Assembly: GCA_029262175.1 (NCBI GenBank)
Contig: JAJCZV010000045.1
Location: 1 to 34,606 of the forward strand
Source of the DNA: Gemmatimonadota bacterium
GTDB lineage: Bacteria > Gemmatimonadota > Gemmatimonadetes > Palauibacterales > Palauibacteraceae
Direction: 5' to 3'
DNA length: 34,606 nt
Below the pieces are notes generated by a model. The model searched no databases, was not told the DNA's origin, and saw only the letters and a list, made by a program, of their open reading frames with translations. The translations under genes were made by a program, and so were the position numbers. Positions 15,702 to 25,692 of this stretch are shown here, one piece after another. Numbering within the stretch: position 1 is the first letter of the stretch; every line of letters begins with the position of its first letter.

Positions 15702-18700
15702 ATGTCGGTAGCCCGTCGTCTCGCCGTTGTACTCGCGATTGTCGCGATTCCGAACTCGATCCAGGGGCAGCAGCTCACATCAGATCAATACGAAGGTCTC
15801 GGTTTCCGCCACATTGGGCCGGTTGGAAACCGCGTCTCCTCCGTCGTCGGCGTCCCGGGCGACCGATCCACGTACTACGCGGGAGCGGCGACGGGCGGGA
15901 TCTGGAAGACGGATGACGCCGGTCTTCACTGGCGCCCCGTGTTCGACGATCAGCCCGTCCACGCCGTCGGGGCGCTGGCCGTGGCGCCTTCAGATCCCGC
16001 TACGGTATGGGCCGGGACCGGAGAGACGTCGATCCGCTCGAACGTCTCGATCGGCAACGGCGTTTGGAAATCGACCGATGGAGGCGAGAGCTGGACCCAC
16101 ATGGGGCTCGAGGGGACCGGGCGCGTGGGTCGGATCCTCATCCATCCGCGAGACGCCGACGTCGTATACATCGCGGCGCTCGGTCACGCGTATGCGGACG
16201 CGGAAGAGCGGGGCGTCTATCGAACCACCGATGGTGGTTCGACATGGGAGCGCGTGTTGTTCGTCGATGGTGGAACGGGCGCCTATGAGATGGTGATGGA
16301 TCCCAAGAATCCCAGAAAGATCATCGCCAGCACGTGGGATCTGGAACTCAAAACCTGGAAACGCGACAGCGGTGGGCCCGGAAGCGGTCTCCATTTGACC
16401 ATGGATGGCGGAAACACGTGGGATGAGCTCGAGGGGCACGGGCTTCCGATCCACCGTCTCGGCAAGATCGGCCTCTGCATGTCGGCGGGAGATTCCGACC
16501 GCGTCTATGCGCTGATCGAAACGGGCGACGGCGTTCCGATCGACGGTGAAGAGACCGACAACGGTGAGCTGTGGAGTTCAGACGACGGGGGGCACAACTG
16601 GCGTCTGGTCTCTTATCACCACGATCTCGCCTCCCGGCAGGCGTACTACACGCGCTGTGGGGTGGCGCCCGATGACCGCGATGAGGTCTTCTTTCTCTCG
16701 TCGAGCTTCTCCGTAAGCCTAAACGGGGGCGAAACGCACACGACGGGCAACTTTCTCGGAGACCCCTCCCAGCCCGGTTGGGATCTTCACGACATCTGGA
16801 TCGACCCGACCGATGGCGACCGGATGATCATGGCCTTCGATGGTGGCGTGACGCTCACGGAGAACCGCCGGAAGTCCTGGTTCCGCGTCCAGCTGCCGAT
16901 CGCACAGATGTATCATGTGACCGTGGACAACGCAGTGCCGTACAACGTGCTCGGCAACCGTCAGGATGGGCCTTCGTTCCGCGGGCCTTCGAACACTCGT
17001 CTCAACGGCTTGTGGGCACGAGGGATGATTCCGCGCGGTGACTGGCGAGGCGTCGGCGGTGGTGAAAGTGGCTTTGCCACGCCGGATCCCTCGGACCCGA
17101 ACATCGTGTGGTCGAGCGCTTCAGGTTCTGGCGCGCGCGGCGGCATCGTCGTTCGGCACGACGTCGAACGCGGTCAGTTTCGGGATGTTGAAGTGTGGCC
17201 GGAGTCGACGGGCGGGTACGCGGCAGAGAGCCTCCGCTATCGGTTCCAATGGACCTTTCCGCTCCTGATCTCGCCGCACGACACCGAGACCATCTACGTC
17301 ACCAGTCAACACGTGCACCGGACCCGCAATCGCGGCCAAAGCTGGGATGTGATCAGCCCGGATCTAAGCACCAATGACAAGTCGAAGCAGGGGCTCTCCG
17401 GCGGCCTCACGCCGGACAACATCGGCGTCGAATACTGCTGCGTGATCTACGCGTTCGACGAGTCGCCCGTACAAGAAGGCGTGCTCTGGGCGGGGACCAA
17501 CGACGGCCTGATGCACGTGAGTCGAGATGGTGGCGACAATTGGGTGAACGTCACGGCGAACATCCCGAATCTTCCTCCCGACGGTGTCGTCCGGAGCATC
17601 GACGCCTCGCGCTGGGATGTGGCAAAAGCCTACGTGACGATCGAACACCATCAAGTCGGCGACTTCCAGCCGCGAGCGTACAAGACAGACGACTTTGGCC
17701 AGACGTGGACGCAGATCACGAACGGAGTCGATAACTACCCCGTCGACTACACGCGCTATCTGCTCGAGGATTCGGTTCGTCCGGGGCTGCTCTATCTCGG
17801 TACCGAGACCAAGCTCTACATCAGTTATGACGACGGGGCGAGCTGGCAGGTCTTCATGCCTGACCTGCCGCCAACGCCGTATTACGGGTTGGTGATTCAA
17901 GAGCACTTCAACGATCTCGTGGCGGGAACGTACGGCCGCGGATTCTGGATTCTCGACGACTTGAGTCCCATCCAGCAGCTCACGCCAGAAGTCGTTGCGT
18001 CTGATGCGCATCTCTTCGCGCCTCGAGATGCCTACCGCTTCAATGACGTGACCGAGCCCATGATCATGTTCGAAGACTGGACCAACGGAGAAAATCCGCC
18101 CAATGGCGCCTCGATCAACTATTGGCTGGCGGACGACTCGGATCGCCGCGTTCAGGTCCGCGTGGAGGATGCGAACGGACAAACCGTCAGCACCGTAGAC
18201 GGTACGAGCGGCGCCGGGTTCAACCGCGTGTGGTGGAATTTTCGTGGCGTCGCTCCCGACCAGATCGAATATCGCACGCGACCGCTGTACGCCGATTGGT
18301 TCCCGCTTTCGGCAGACGGCGTGCGAGTCAGCGGGGGTGGGTTCTTTGGCGGCGGCGGTGGCCCGCGCCAACCCCCGGGCTCCTATACCGTAACCCTAGT
18401 GATCGATGGAGAAGATCGGGGAACGCATCCGCTCACCGTGCTCCAGGATCCGACGTCTGAGGGCACCCTCGAAGACATCCGACTTCAGAAGGCGTTCGTC
18501 GACGAGATCGTGGCGGATCGGAATCGAGCCACGGGCATCGTCAATCGCATCGAGCTTCTGCGTCGCCAGATCCTCGATCTGCGCCCCGTCCTGGAGGCCA
18601 ACGGAGAGGCCGAGGACGTCATCGCCGCGGGCGAGGCACTCGACGCACGGTTGATCGAAGTCGAAAGCGAGCTCGTCCAGCTCACGAGTACCGGAGGCAG

Positions 18701-18929
18701 CGACGGCGTCCGCCGGCCGGCGATGATCACGGGTCGGTTGTCGTATCTCCAGGGCGCCGTTTCCGGGGCCGACTTCAGGCCGACCGATCAGCATGTCGAG
18801 GTGCAGGTGATCCTCCGACAGCAGGTAGATGAAGTCGAGGCCAGACTGGAGGCGTTGCTCGAGAGCGACCTCGATGAGTTCAACCGGCTGCTTCAACAGC
18901 GCGTAGGTCGTGTGATCACCACCCAATGA
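15702..18929 (+). CDS. Exported BNR/sortilin-like beta-propeller protein
   Basis: A 1075-residue secreted protein with a signal peptide (MSVARRLAVVLAIVAIPNSIQG, cleavage near 22). The first 750 or so residues contain many BNR/Asp-box blades of the S-x-D-x-G-x-x-W type, such as STDGGESW, TTDGGSTW, SDDGGHNW, SRDGGDNW and SYDDGASW. These form the VPS10/sortilin-like or WD40/YVTN/BNR beta-propellers common in Gemmatimonadota and Acidobacteriota. A Gly-rich segment near 880-895 precedes a helical, coiled-coil-like C-terminus. Related proteins are often labelled glycosyl hydrolases, but no catalytic residues can be assigned and function is unproven. It may bind or process an extracytoplasmic ligand. 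Its stop overlaps the PIG-L start (ATGA), making it the first gene of a six-gene operon. Confidence 0.85.
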   Translation: MSVARRLAVVLAIVAIPNSIQGQQLTSDQYEGLGFRHIGPVGNRVSSVVGVPGDRSTYYAGAATGGIWKTDDAGLHWRPVFDDQPVHAVGALAVAPSDPATVWAGTGETSIRSNVSIGNGVWKSTDGGESWTHMGLEGTGRVGRILIHPRDADVVYIAALGHAYADAEERGVYRTTDGGSTWERVLFVDGGTGAYEMVMDPKNPRKIIASTWDLELKTWKRDSGGPGSGLHLTMDGGNTWDELEGHGLPIHRLGKIGLCMSAGDSDRVYALIETGDGVPIDGEETDNGELWSSDDGGHNWRLVSYHHDLASRQAYYTRCGVAPDDRDEVFFLSSSFSVSLNGGETHTTGNFLGDPSQPGWDLHDIWIDPTDGDRMIMAFDGGVTLTENRRKSWFRVQLPIAQMYHVTVDNAVPYNVLGNRQDGPSFRGPSNTRLNGLWARGMIPRGDWRGVGGGESGFATPDPSDPNIVWSSASGSGARGGIVVRHDVERGQFRDVEVWPESTGGYAAESLRYRFQWTFPLLISPHDTETIYVTSQHVHRTRNRGQSWDVISPDLSTNDKSKQGLSGGLTPDNIGVEYCCVIYAFDESPVQEGVLWAGTNDGLMHVSRDGGDNWVNVTANIPNLPPDGVVRSIDASRWDVAKAYVTIEHHQVGDFQPRAYKTDDFGQTWTQITNGVDNYPVDYTRYLLEDSVRPGLLYLGTETKLYISYDDGASWQVFMPDLPPTPYYGLVIQEHFNDLVAGTYGRGFWILDDLSPIQQLTPEVVASDAHLFAPRDAYRFNDVTEPMIMFEDWTNGENPPNGASINYWLADDSDRRVQVRVEDANGQTVSTVDGTSGAGFNRVWWNFRGVAPDQIEYRTRPLYADWFPLSADGVRVSGGGFFGGGGGPRQPPGSYTVTLVIDGEDRGTHPLTVLQDPTSEGTLEDIRLQKAFVDEIVADRNRATGIVNRIELLRRQILDLRPVLEANGEAEDVIAAGEALDARLIEVESELVQLTSTGGSDGVRRPAMITGRLSYLQGAVSGADFRPTDQHVEVQVILRQQVDEVEARLEALLESDLDEFNRLLQQRVGRVITTQ

Positions 18930-21580
18930 AGTGTCGAGCCGTGCTGACCCTGGGGCTTCTGGCCCTGGGGTCGCCGGGTCATGGTGCCGCTCAGCAAGGA
19001 TGGATCGATGCGGATCCATCATCGCAGCTTCCTCAGGACATCGGCGTGGCGGGTGTCTATGGAGCGGTGCAGCGTCTGAGTACGACGGCGAGCCTCATGC
19101 ATACCACCGCTCACCCCGACGATGAGCAGGCGGGCATGCTGACGTTCCTGGCGCGCGGGCACGGGGTCCGCACGAGTCTGCTGACACTCAATCGTGGCGA
19201 GGGGGGCGCGAACGCCATCGGCGAAGAGTTGTTCGATGCGCTGGGGGCCATCCGAACGGAAGAGCTGCTCCTCGCCGGGCGCACCTACGGTCTCTCGCGT
19301 CAGTACTTCACCAATGCGGTCGACTACGGGTTTTCGAAGACGCTAGAGGAAGCGTTTGCGAGCTGGGACCGCGAGGCGGTCCTCGCGGACATGGTGCGCG
19401 CGATCCGGACCGAGCGTCCTCTCGTCGTCGTTTCTCGCTTCCATGGATCGGAGCGGGACGGTCACGGGCACCACCAAGCGGCGGGCGTTCTCACGCGGGA
19501 GGCGGTCGAGGCGGCGGCCGACCCCGCACGGTTCGCCGATCAGATCGGCCGCGAAGGGCTTCGGCCGTGGCGAGTCCGGCGACTCTACCGCGGAGGCGTC
19601 CAAGAGGGCGAGGCCGTCCACGCCGTCGTATCCCCGCGCGTCTACTCGCCCATGCTGGGAACGACGTTCGATCGCTTCGCGGCGGAAGGGTGGAGCCTGC
19701 AGCGTTCGCAAACCGCTGGGCGAGTCCGCCCCCCGCGTGGGAGTGGAGATCTTCTCTATGAAGAGATCGGTGCGACGTCCGGAGGCGAGACATCCGGTTT
19801 CTTCGAGGGGCTGGATACGTCTCTTTCCGGCATCTTCGATTTGACGGAAGAGGTCGGCGGTGACGGAGCCATAGAGCTGTTGCGCGCGGCGGAGCGTGGG
19901 GTCTTGGAGAGTCTCGGATCGCTCGGGGCTCCCAAAGACGCGCGGCTCGTCTCCCAGCTCGCCGAGGTGTTGGGGGCGCTTCGAGCCGCTCGCGACGCGG
20001 CGTCCGATGCGCCCGAGGCTCGACTGATTCTCGCTCGAAAGATTTCCGACGCGCAGCGAGCCCTCGCGTTGGCCACCGGCATCCGGCTTCGCGCCACCGC
20101 GTACCAGCGAGACTCCGTCGACGACGGGGGTGCGGTCAACTCCGTTTTTCGCGTCGCCGGTGACGATCGAATCGATGTCGGGGTCGAGTTTGCCGTCCCG
20201 GACACACAGGTCGCTCGCTCCGTGGAACTCGGGCTCGAAGCGCCTCCCGGGTGGTCCATAGATCCGTCGGTTCCGGTCTACACAATGAGCGCTCACGAAG
20301 GCATCGTCCGTCGGGCCTTCCGCGTCCACGTGCCGGCCGAGGCGGGGAGGCGCGCCCAGTATTTCGTGCGGGCATCCATCCATGAGAATCGATACGCCGT
20401 CCGTGACTCGGCCGCCTTGACCCGTCCGTGGGGTCTTCCCCCCTTGGTCGCGACGGCGTCGGTGTCGGTGGGTGGTCAGCGCGTGACCTCGCGTTCGGTC
20501 GTGAGGGGAGAGGAGTCGGATCTTCCCCGCGGCGTGCGGAGACGTGAACTACGGGTCGTACCGGCGGTGACCATCGACCTCGATCCCGCCGTGCACCTCC
20601 TCTCGCTCGCGGACGATCGGGACCGACGCTTCGAGGTGTCCGTCCAGCTTCGCCAATCGGCGGATCGCGCGACCGAGGGTGAGGTTTCGTTGGCGGTGCC
20701 AGACGGCTGGCAGGTCACCCCGGCGCGACGCGCCTTCACGCTTTCAAACCAAGGCGAAACCGCTCGCCTGTCTTTTGTCGTCGACCCCACCGAGGCGAGC
20801 GAGGGTGGGTACTCCATCTCCGCGCTGGCTCACGTCGGTGGCCGCACCTTTTCGGAGTCCGAACAGGTCATTCAACACCCGGATCTCGAGACTCGAGAGT
20901 TGTACCGAATCGCCAGCGCGACCGTTCGCATCCTGCCGATCGATATGGCGCCCGTACGCGTCGCATACGTGATGGGGGTGGGCGACGAGATTCCAGCCGC
21001 GATCGAGCGTCTGGGGGGCGAAGTGACGCTCCTCGATGACGCGATGCTGGCCGCAGCGGATCTCGCTCGCTTCGATGCCATCGTCATCGGCACGCGCGCT
21101 TATGCGGTGCGACCGACGCTCGTGACTCAGAACCCGCGACTGCTCGAGTACATCTCTGGCGGCGGTCATCTGGTGGTCCTCTATCAAACGCCCGAGTTCG
21201 ATGCGGAGCGATTGGCTCCCCACCACGCCGTACTTCCTCAGCGCGCCGAAGAGGTGTCTGAAGAGGATGCCGTTGTCCGACTCCTGGCGCCCGACCACCG
21301 GGTGTTGAACGAGCCTAATCGAATCACTCCGGAAGACTTTGCGGGCTGGGTGGAGCAGCGAGGATCGAAATTCTTTTCCGAGTGGGCCGACGCGTTCACG
21401 CCGCTGGTGGAAACGCATGACCGGGGTCAGGCGGAGCAGCGAGGCATCTGGCTTACGGCGCCCTATGGAGTGGGCCACTATACCTATCTGGCCTTGGCGC
21501 TCCACCGTCAGACGCCCTACGGCGTCCCGGGCGCGTACCGGATCCTGGCCAACGTGTTGTCGCTCGGCCAATTCGAATGA
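18926..21580 (+). CDS. Exported PIG-L (LmbE-like) deacetylase, large
   Basis: An 884-residue protein with a signal peptide (MKCRAVLTLGLLALGSPGHGAAQ). The PIG-L/LmbE catalytic domain covers about 45-310: AHPDDE (His63, Asp65, Asp66, Glu67), with the third metal ligand in DGHGHHQAAG (His180-Gly-His-His183). This zinc-dependent family deacetylates N-acetylglucosaminyl compounds. The roughly 550 remaining residues include beta-sandwich-like segments and a C-terminal region (from about 670, VAYVMGVGDEIPAAIERLGG) resembling a class I glutamine amidotransferase-like fold, as often seen in large PIG-L proteins. The location is outside the cytoplasm. It overlaps the BNR gene by four bases and precedes the symporter by 14. 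Substrate unknown; an N-acetylated glycan or glycoconjugate is the family-based guess. Confidence 0.88.
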   Translation: MKCRAVLTLGLLALGSPGHGAAQQGWIDADPSSQLPQDIGVAGVYGAVQRLSTTASLMHTTAHPDDEQAGMLTFLARGHGVRTSLLTLNRGEGGANAIGEELFDALGAIRTEELLLAGRTYGLSRQYFTNAVDYGFSKTLEEAFASWDREAVLADMVRAIRTERPLVVVSRFHGSERDGHGHHQAAGVLTREAVEAAADPARFADQIGREGLRPWRVRRLYRGGVQEGEAVHAVVSPRVYSPMLGTTFDRFAAEGWSLQRSQTAGRVRPPRGSGDLLYEEIGATSGGETSGFFEGLDTSLSGIFDLTEEVGGDGAIELLRAAERGVLESLGSLGAPKDARLVSQLAEVLGALRAARDAASDAPEARLILARKISDAQRALALATGIRLRATAYQRDSVDDGGAVNSVFRVAGDDRIDVGVEFAVPDTQVARSVELGLEAPPGWSIDPSVPVYTMSAHEGIVRRAFRVHVPAEAGRRAQYFVRASIHENRYAVRDSAALTRPWGLPPLVATASVSVGGQRVTSRSVVRGEESDLPRGVRRRELRVVPAVTIDLDPAVHLLSLADDRDRRFEVSVQLRQSADRATEGEVSLAVPDGWQVTPARRAFTLSNQGETARLSFVVDPTEASEGGYSISALAHVGGRTFSESEQVIQHPDLETRELYRIASATVRILPIDMAPVRVAYVMGVGDEIPAAIERLGGEVTLLDDAMLAAADLARFDAIVIGTRAYAVRPTLVTQNPRLLEYISGGGHLVVLYQTPEFDAERLAPHHAVLPQRAEEVSEEDAVVRLLAPDHRVLNEPNRITPEDFAGWVEQRGSKFFSEWADAFTPLVETHDRGQAEQRGIWLTAPYGVGHYTYLALALHRQTPYGVPGAYRILANVLSLGQFE

Positions 21581-21594
21581 CGAGATAGAGGCCC

Positions 21595-23385
21595 GTGTCT
21601 CTGTCGGCGTTGGATCTCGCGGTCATCGGGCTGTATGGCGCGATCGTTTTCGGACTCGGGATCTACTTCTCGCGGAGGGCGAGCGGAAGCGTCGAGGACT
21701 TCTTCGTCGCCGGGCGTACGCTCCCGTGGTGGTTGGCGGGCACCTCGATCGCCGCCACCTGGTTCGCGGCCGACGCGCCGCTGGCGACGGCCGGCATCGT
21801 GCGCGAACGAGGCCTCTACGCAAACTGGCTTTGGTGGTACGAAGGGACCGGCGTAATTCTGCTCGTCTTCTTCTACGCAAAGCTGTGGAGACGGGCCGGC
21901 ATCCTCACCGATGCCGAACTCATCGAGCTTCGCTACTCCGGGAAACCCGCCGCGGTGCTCCGCGTGTTCTCGGCGCTGTATCAGGGCGTGCTCAAGAACG
22001 CGATCGTCATGGGCTGGGTCATGCTCGCGATGGTGAAGTTCAGCCAGGCGCTTCTGGGCTGGAGTCCGGCCCTGACTCTGACCCTGTGTGTGATCCTCGC
22101 GCTGAGCTACACGGTGGCGGCGGGGCTATGGGGGGTCGTGGCCACGGACCTGTTGCAGTTCGTCGTGGGGATGATCGGGTCGTTGATCCTGGCCGGAATC
22201 GTCCTCGCGACGGTGGGTGGGCCGAGCGGTCTGGTCGAAGCGGTGCGCGCCATGCCCGACGCCAACCCGGCCGCGCTGGACCTCGTACCACAAACCCATC
22301 ACCTCGGTCCGCTCGAGTTTGCCTCCTTCGTCTGTCTGATCTTGTTTCTTTGGGTGCGCAGCGGTCAGGGAGATGGGTATCTGGCACAGCGACTGTTCGC
22401 GACCCGAGACGAGCGACACTCGATGATGGCGGCGTTGTGGTTTGCGTTTGCCGGCATCGTGCTCATGACCTGGCCGTGGGTCATCGTCGGTCTCGGCTCT
22501 CTGGTGATCCTGCCCATTTCGACGGCCACCGCCGCCCTCGCTGCGGACCCCGAGCTGGCTTATCCGATGATGATCGGCGAACTCATGCCGGCGGGGCTAC
22601 GCGGCCTGGTGGTCGCCGCCTTTCTCGCCGCTTTCATGAGCACGATGGACACGCATCTATGCTGGGGTGCGTCGTACCTGGTCAACGATGTGTACCGACG
22701 GTTCATCCGCCGCGACGAACGCGAAGCCCACTATGTCCGGGCCTCTCGGGTCGCCGTCGGACTGCTCGCGCTGCTCGCCGCGCTTTCGGCGTGGCAGATG
22801 ACCTCGATCCAGCGCGCCTGGATCTATGTGATCGAGCTCACGGCCGGGGTCGCCTTTGTTTGGCTGTTGCGCTGGTATTGGTGGCGCGTCAATGCATGGG
22901 CGGAGATCACCGCGATGTTGGGTTCGGTGCTGCTCGCAAACGGCAACCTTCTGGTCCGCGCGCTCGATCGCATCGGGTGGGTCGGCCCCGAAGTGGTCGC
23001 GGGGGCCGCGCGCTTCTATGGCAACGAATACGACTTTGTGCGCGCCACCGTTATCGTTCTCGTATGCACGATCTTGTGGGTAACCGTGGCCCTTCTGACG
23101 CGTCCCGATGACAGAGAGGTGTTGGAATCCTTCTATCGAAAAGTGAGGCCGGGCGGGTGGTGGGGTCCCGTGTCGAGCGTGGTCGGCCCGGTCGAATCCG
23201 ACGCGTCCAGTGGGTTGAACTGGGCCGGCTTCTTTCTCGGCGTGGTCTTTCTTTACACGTCGCTGTTGGGGATCGGGTATCTGGTGACCGATCGACTCGT
23301 CGCGGGCCTCGTGCTCTGCGCGCTCTCGATCATCGCGGCAGGCCTGACCCTACTCGTCGCGGCGCGCGAAGCGGCGCGCGCGTGA
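21595..23385 (+). CDS. Sodium:solute symporter (SSS family)
   Basis: A 596-residue multi-pass membrane protein with the SSS (SLC5-type) layout of about 13 helices. The N-terminal segment IGLYGAIVFGLGIYFSRR, the characteristic SVEDFFVAGRTLPWW (about 31-45), and TSIAATWFAADAPLATAG in the Na+-site helix are visible. It uses the sodium gradient to import a small solute (sugar, amino acid or other); the solute cannot be predicted from the sequence. It starts with GTG at 21595, 14 bases after the PIG-L stop, and its own stop is 7 bases before the GH4 gene. Position between a secreted deacetylase and a cytoplasmic glycosidase makes a sugar-derived substrate plausible. Confidence 0.9.
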   Translation: MSLSALDLAVIGLYGAIVFGLGIYFSRRASGSVEDFFVAGRTLPWWLAGTSIAATWFAADAPLATAGIVRERGLYANWLWWYEGTGVILLVFFYAKLWRRAGILTDAELIELRYSGKPAAVLRVFSALYQGVLKNAIVMGWVMLAMVKFSQALLGWSPALTLTLCVILALSYTVAAGLWGVVATDLLQFVVGMIGSLILAGIVLATVGGPSGLVEAVRAMPDANPAALDLVPQTHHLGPLEFASFVCLILFLWVRSGQGDGYLAQRLFATRDERHSMMAALWFAFAGIVLMTWPWVIVGLGSLVILPISTATAALAADPELAYPMMIGELMPAGLRGLVVAAFLAAFMSTMDTHLCWGASYLVNDVYRRFIRRDEREAHYVRASRVAVGLLALLAALSAWQMTSIQRAWIYVIELTAGVAFVWLLRWYWWRVNAWAEITAMLGSVLLANGNLLVRALDRIGWVGPEVVAGAARFYGNEYDFVRATVIVLVCTILWVTVALLTRPDDREVLESFYRKVRPGGWWGPVSSVVGPVESDASSGLNWAGFFLGVVFLYTSLLGIGYLVTDRLVAGLVLCALSIIAAGLTLLVAAREAARA

Positions 23386-23392
23386 GGTTCGT

Positions 23393-24769
23393 GTGAGCCT
23401 CACCATCGCGGTCATCGGTGCCGGTAGCCGCGAGTTCGGCCCGGCCACAGCCGCGGACCTCTTGCTCAGCGATGCGATCTGCGGCCGGGACGCGCGCATC
23501 ACGCTGATGGACCTGGATGAGGTCGCGTTGTCGGTGACCCGAACGTACGCCGAGGCGCTGATCGGACGGCTCGAACGAACCGTGACGCTCGAGACGACCG
23601 TCGATCTGGACGAAGCCGTCGCCGGCGCCGACTTCGTGATCCTCGCGATCGAACGTCGACGATACCTCTATTGGTCGCAGGATTTCCATATCCCGCGCAA
23701 GCTGGGTTTTCGGCAGATCTATGGAGAAAACGGTGGGGCAGGGGGTCTTTTTCACGCGCTCCGCAACATGGGTCCGTGCATCGAGGTCGTCCGCGCGATG
23801 GAACGCACCTGCCCGGAGGCCTGGCTCATCAACTACACCAATCCACTTACGAAGCTCTGTCAGACGCTGACCCGCGAATCCACGGTTCGAACCGTCGGCC
23901 TTTGCCATGGCGTGTTCTCCGGCATGGAACAGGTCGCCGCCTTCTTGGAACGACCCGTCGGGGAGATCGCGTTCAAGGCCGGCGGGCTCAACCACTTCAG
24001 CTGGTTCACGTCGATTCGGGAACGCGTCTCTGGAGAGGATCTTTATCCCGAGCTTCGTCGTCGCGAGCGCGAGGCGCATTGGCTTTCAAATTGGGATGAG
24101 ATCGCTCTGAGTCGGACCCTTCTGCGCGTGTTTGGACTCTATCCCTCGCCCGGCGCCAACCACATCGGAGAGTACCTGGGGTGGGGCCAAGGGTTCTTGG
24201 CCAGCAGCGCGCTCCAGTTCTTCCACGACCCCGCCGAGCGCGATCCTTGGGAAGAAGGTGAGGCGCCCCCCTGGATCTACAACCTCGAAGACCAGCCCAC
24301 CGACCTGCCCCTCTATCACCCGACGGCGGAGGGTCGCCTGCGTGATCGCAATCGAGCGCAGGCGGACCCAGGCAAAGCCGCTCCTTCCGGCGAACTCGCG
24401 ATCCCGTTTATCGAGGGTCTGGCCTGCGGGGTTCCACACGAGCTGGACGCGGTCAACCTCCCCAATCGAGGCGCGATCAAAGGACTCCCCGACGACTCGA
24501 TCGTGGAGATGCCGGCTCGCGTCGATGCGTCCGGCCTCCACCCGCACCCGCTGCCCGAATTGCCAGAGGGGGTGCTCGCGTTGCTGAGACCTCAAATTTC
24601 GATCAACCAGTTGCTGGTCGACGCGTTTGTCGAAGGCTCGCGAACAAAACTCCTGCAGGCGCTTCTTCTCGATCCGACCACACCATCGTACCAAAACGCC
24701 GTCTACTTGATCGATGAGATGTCTGAGCTTCAGAAGGACGTCTTGCCGAGGTTGGAGTGGGATCGTTGA
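23393..24769 (+). CDS. Glycoside hydrolase family 4 (NAD- and metal-dependent)
   Basis: A 458-residue GH4 enzyme, a normal family length. GH4 uses bound NAD+ and Mn2+ to oxidise and eliminate the glycosidic bond. The NAD-binding start AVIGAGSREFG, YGENGGAGG near 115, INYTNP near 146 and the metal ligands Cys171 (in GLCHGV) and His201 (in GGLNHFSW) are present. The four-residue specificity site reads C-H-G-V, unlike the CHSV of MelA-type alpha-galactosidases or the CDMP/CNxP of phospho-glycosidases. A non-phosphorylated, perhaps acidic sugar such as a glucuronide is therefore possible (from memory of the family). GTG start at 23393. It is cytoplasmic and follows the symporter closely. Confidence 0.87.
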   Translation: MSLTIAVIGAGSREFGPATAADLLLSDAICGRDARITLMDLDEVALSVTRTYAEALIGRLERTVTLETTVDLDEAVAGADFVILAIERRRYLYWSQDFHIPRKLGFRQIYGENGGAGGLFHALRNMGPCIEVVRAMERTCPEAWLINYTNPLTKLCQTLTRESTVRTVGLCHGVFSGMEQVAAFLERPVGEIAFKAGGLNHFSWFTSIRERVSGEDLYPELRRREREAHWLSNWDEIALSRTLLRVFGLYPSPGANHIGEYLGWGQGFLASSALQFFHDPAERDPWEEGEAPPWIYNLEDQPTDLPLYHPTAEGRLRDRNRAQADPGKAAPSGELAIPFIEGLACGVPHELDAVNLPNRGAIKGLPDDSIVEMPARVDASGLHPHPLPELPEGVLALLRPQISINQLLVDAFVEGSRTKLLQALLLDPTTPSYQNAVYLIDEMSELQKDVLPRLEWDR

Positions 24770-25692
24770 TCGAGGGTCTCCTCACGCTCGACGGAGGACT
24801 CGCGACGGAACTCGAAGCGAGGGGCGCCGATCTCAACGATGATCTGTGGTCGGCGAAGGTCTTGCTCGAAGCGCCCGAAGCGATCGCCGCCGTTCACACC
24901 GCATACCTCGAGGCGGGGGCCGACTGCATCGGCACGGCAACCTATCAAGCGAGCTTCGAAGGCTTTCGAAACCGCGGCCTCACGCAGCTGGAGTCCGCCG
25001 GTTTGTTCGAACTGGCGGTGCGTCTGGCCGTCGACGCACGCGATGCGTTTTGGTCTGAGCCGCGCAACCGGAAAGACCGCCATCGCCCGTTGGTCGCATC
25101 GAGCCTCGGACCTTACGGCGCGATGCTCGCCGACGGATCCGAGTATCGAGGCGACTACGACGTTTCCGCGAGCGACCTCAGGACGTTTCATGAAGCTCGT
25201 TGGCGCGCGGTGTCTGGGCACGGCGCGGATCTTACGGCCTGGGAAACGGTGCCATCGGAGGCCGAGGCCCTGGTACTCGCGGATCTCCTCCGTGCACGCC
25301 CGCAGGAGGCCGCTTGGATCAGCCTCAGTTGCCGAGACGAACGGTCCATCTGCGATGGGACGCCGCTGAGAGACGTCGCCGCTCGACTCGACTCCGTCGC
25401 CAATCTCGTCGCGGTCGGGATCAACTGTACGCACCAAGCGTTCGTCGGACCCCTCATCCGGGAGGCGCGCGCGGTGTGCACAAAGCCGATCTTCGTTTAC
25501 CCCAACGCTGGCGGGCGCTTCGATGCCGAGAACAAGCGGTGGGCAACCGATGTCGAGGCCATCGATTGGTCGGCGGCCGTACGGAAGTGGTGTGCGTTGG
25601 GAGCCACCGGCGTCGGCGGGTGCTGTCGGGTCGGCCCCGCCGACATCAGGGTCATCCGCGAGACCCTCGTCTCCATCGCTCATGACGTCTGA
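24757..25692 (+). CDS. Homocysteine S-methyltransferase (MmuM-like)
   Basis: A 311-residue zinc-dependent methyltransferase that would form methionine from homocysteine using S-methylmethionine or SAM (or a betaine). The TLDGGLATELEARG start, the zinc ligand Cys224 in GINCTH and the pair Cys289-Cys290 in GGCCRVGP are all intact. Two starts are possible: GTG 24757 (GAGG five bases upstream) or TTG 24766, which overlaps the GH4 stop as TTGA and has GGAG eight bases upstream. The mature protein differs by three residues. Co-transcription with a sugar-directed cluster is unexpected; methyl-donor recovery is one interpretation. A selenocysteine or betaine substrate remains possible. Confidence 0.86.
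   Translation: MGSLIEGLLTLDGGLATELEARGADLNDDLWSAKVLLEAPEAIAAVHTAYLEAGADCIGTATYQASFEGFRNRGLTQLESAGLFELAVRLAVDARDAFWSEPRNRKDRHRPLVASSLGPYGAMLADGSEYRGDYDVSASDLRTFHEARWRAVSGHGADLTAWETVPSEAEALVLADLLRARPQEAAWISLSCRDERSICDGTPLRDVAARLDSVANLVAVGINCTHQAFVGPLIREARAVCTKPIFVYPNAGGRFDAENKRWATDVEAIDWSAAVRKWCALGATGVGGCCRVGPADIRVIRETLVSIAHDV

Noticed and set aside
17364..18371. A 335-residue minus-strand frame opposite the BNR gene
   Set aside because: It is antisense to a clearly coding propeller gene with no ribosome-binding site or family features.
21339..23111. A 590-residue plus-strand frame overlapping the PIG-L end and the symporter
   Set aside because: It is extremely Arg/Gly-rich, lacks any domain signal, and overlaps two well-supported genes in another frame.
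24721..24800. A possible SAM riboswitch before the homocysteine methyltransferase
   Set aside because: The gene overlaps the upstream GH4 gene, leaving no leader for a riboswitch.
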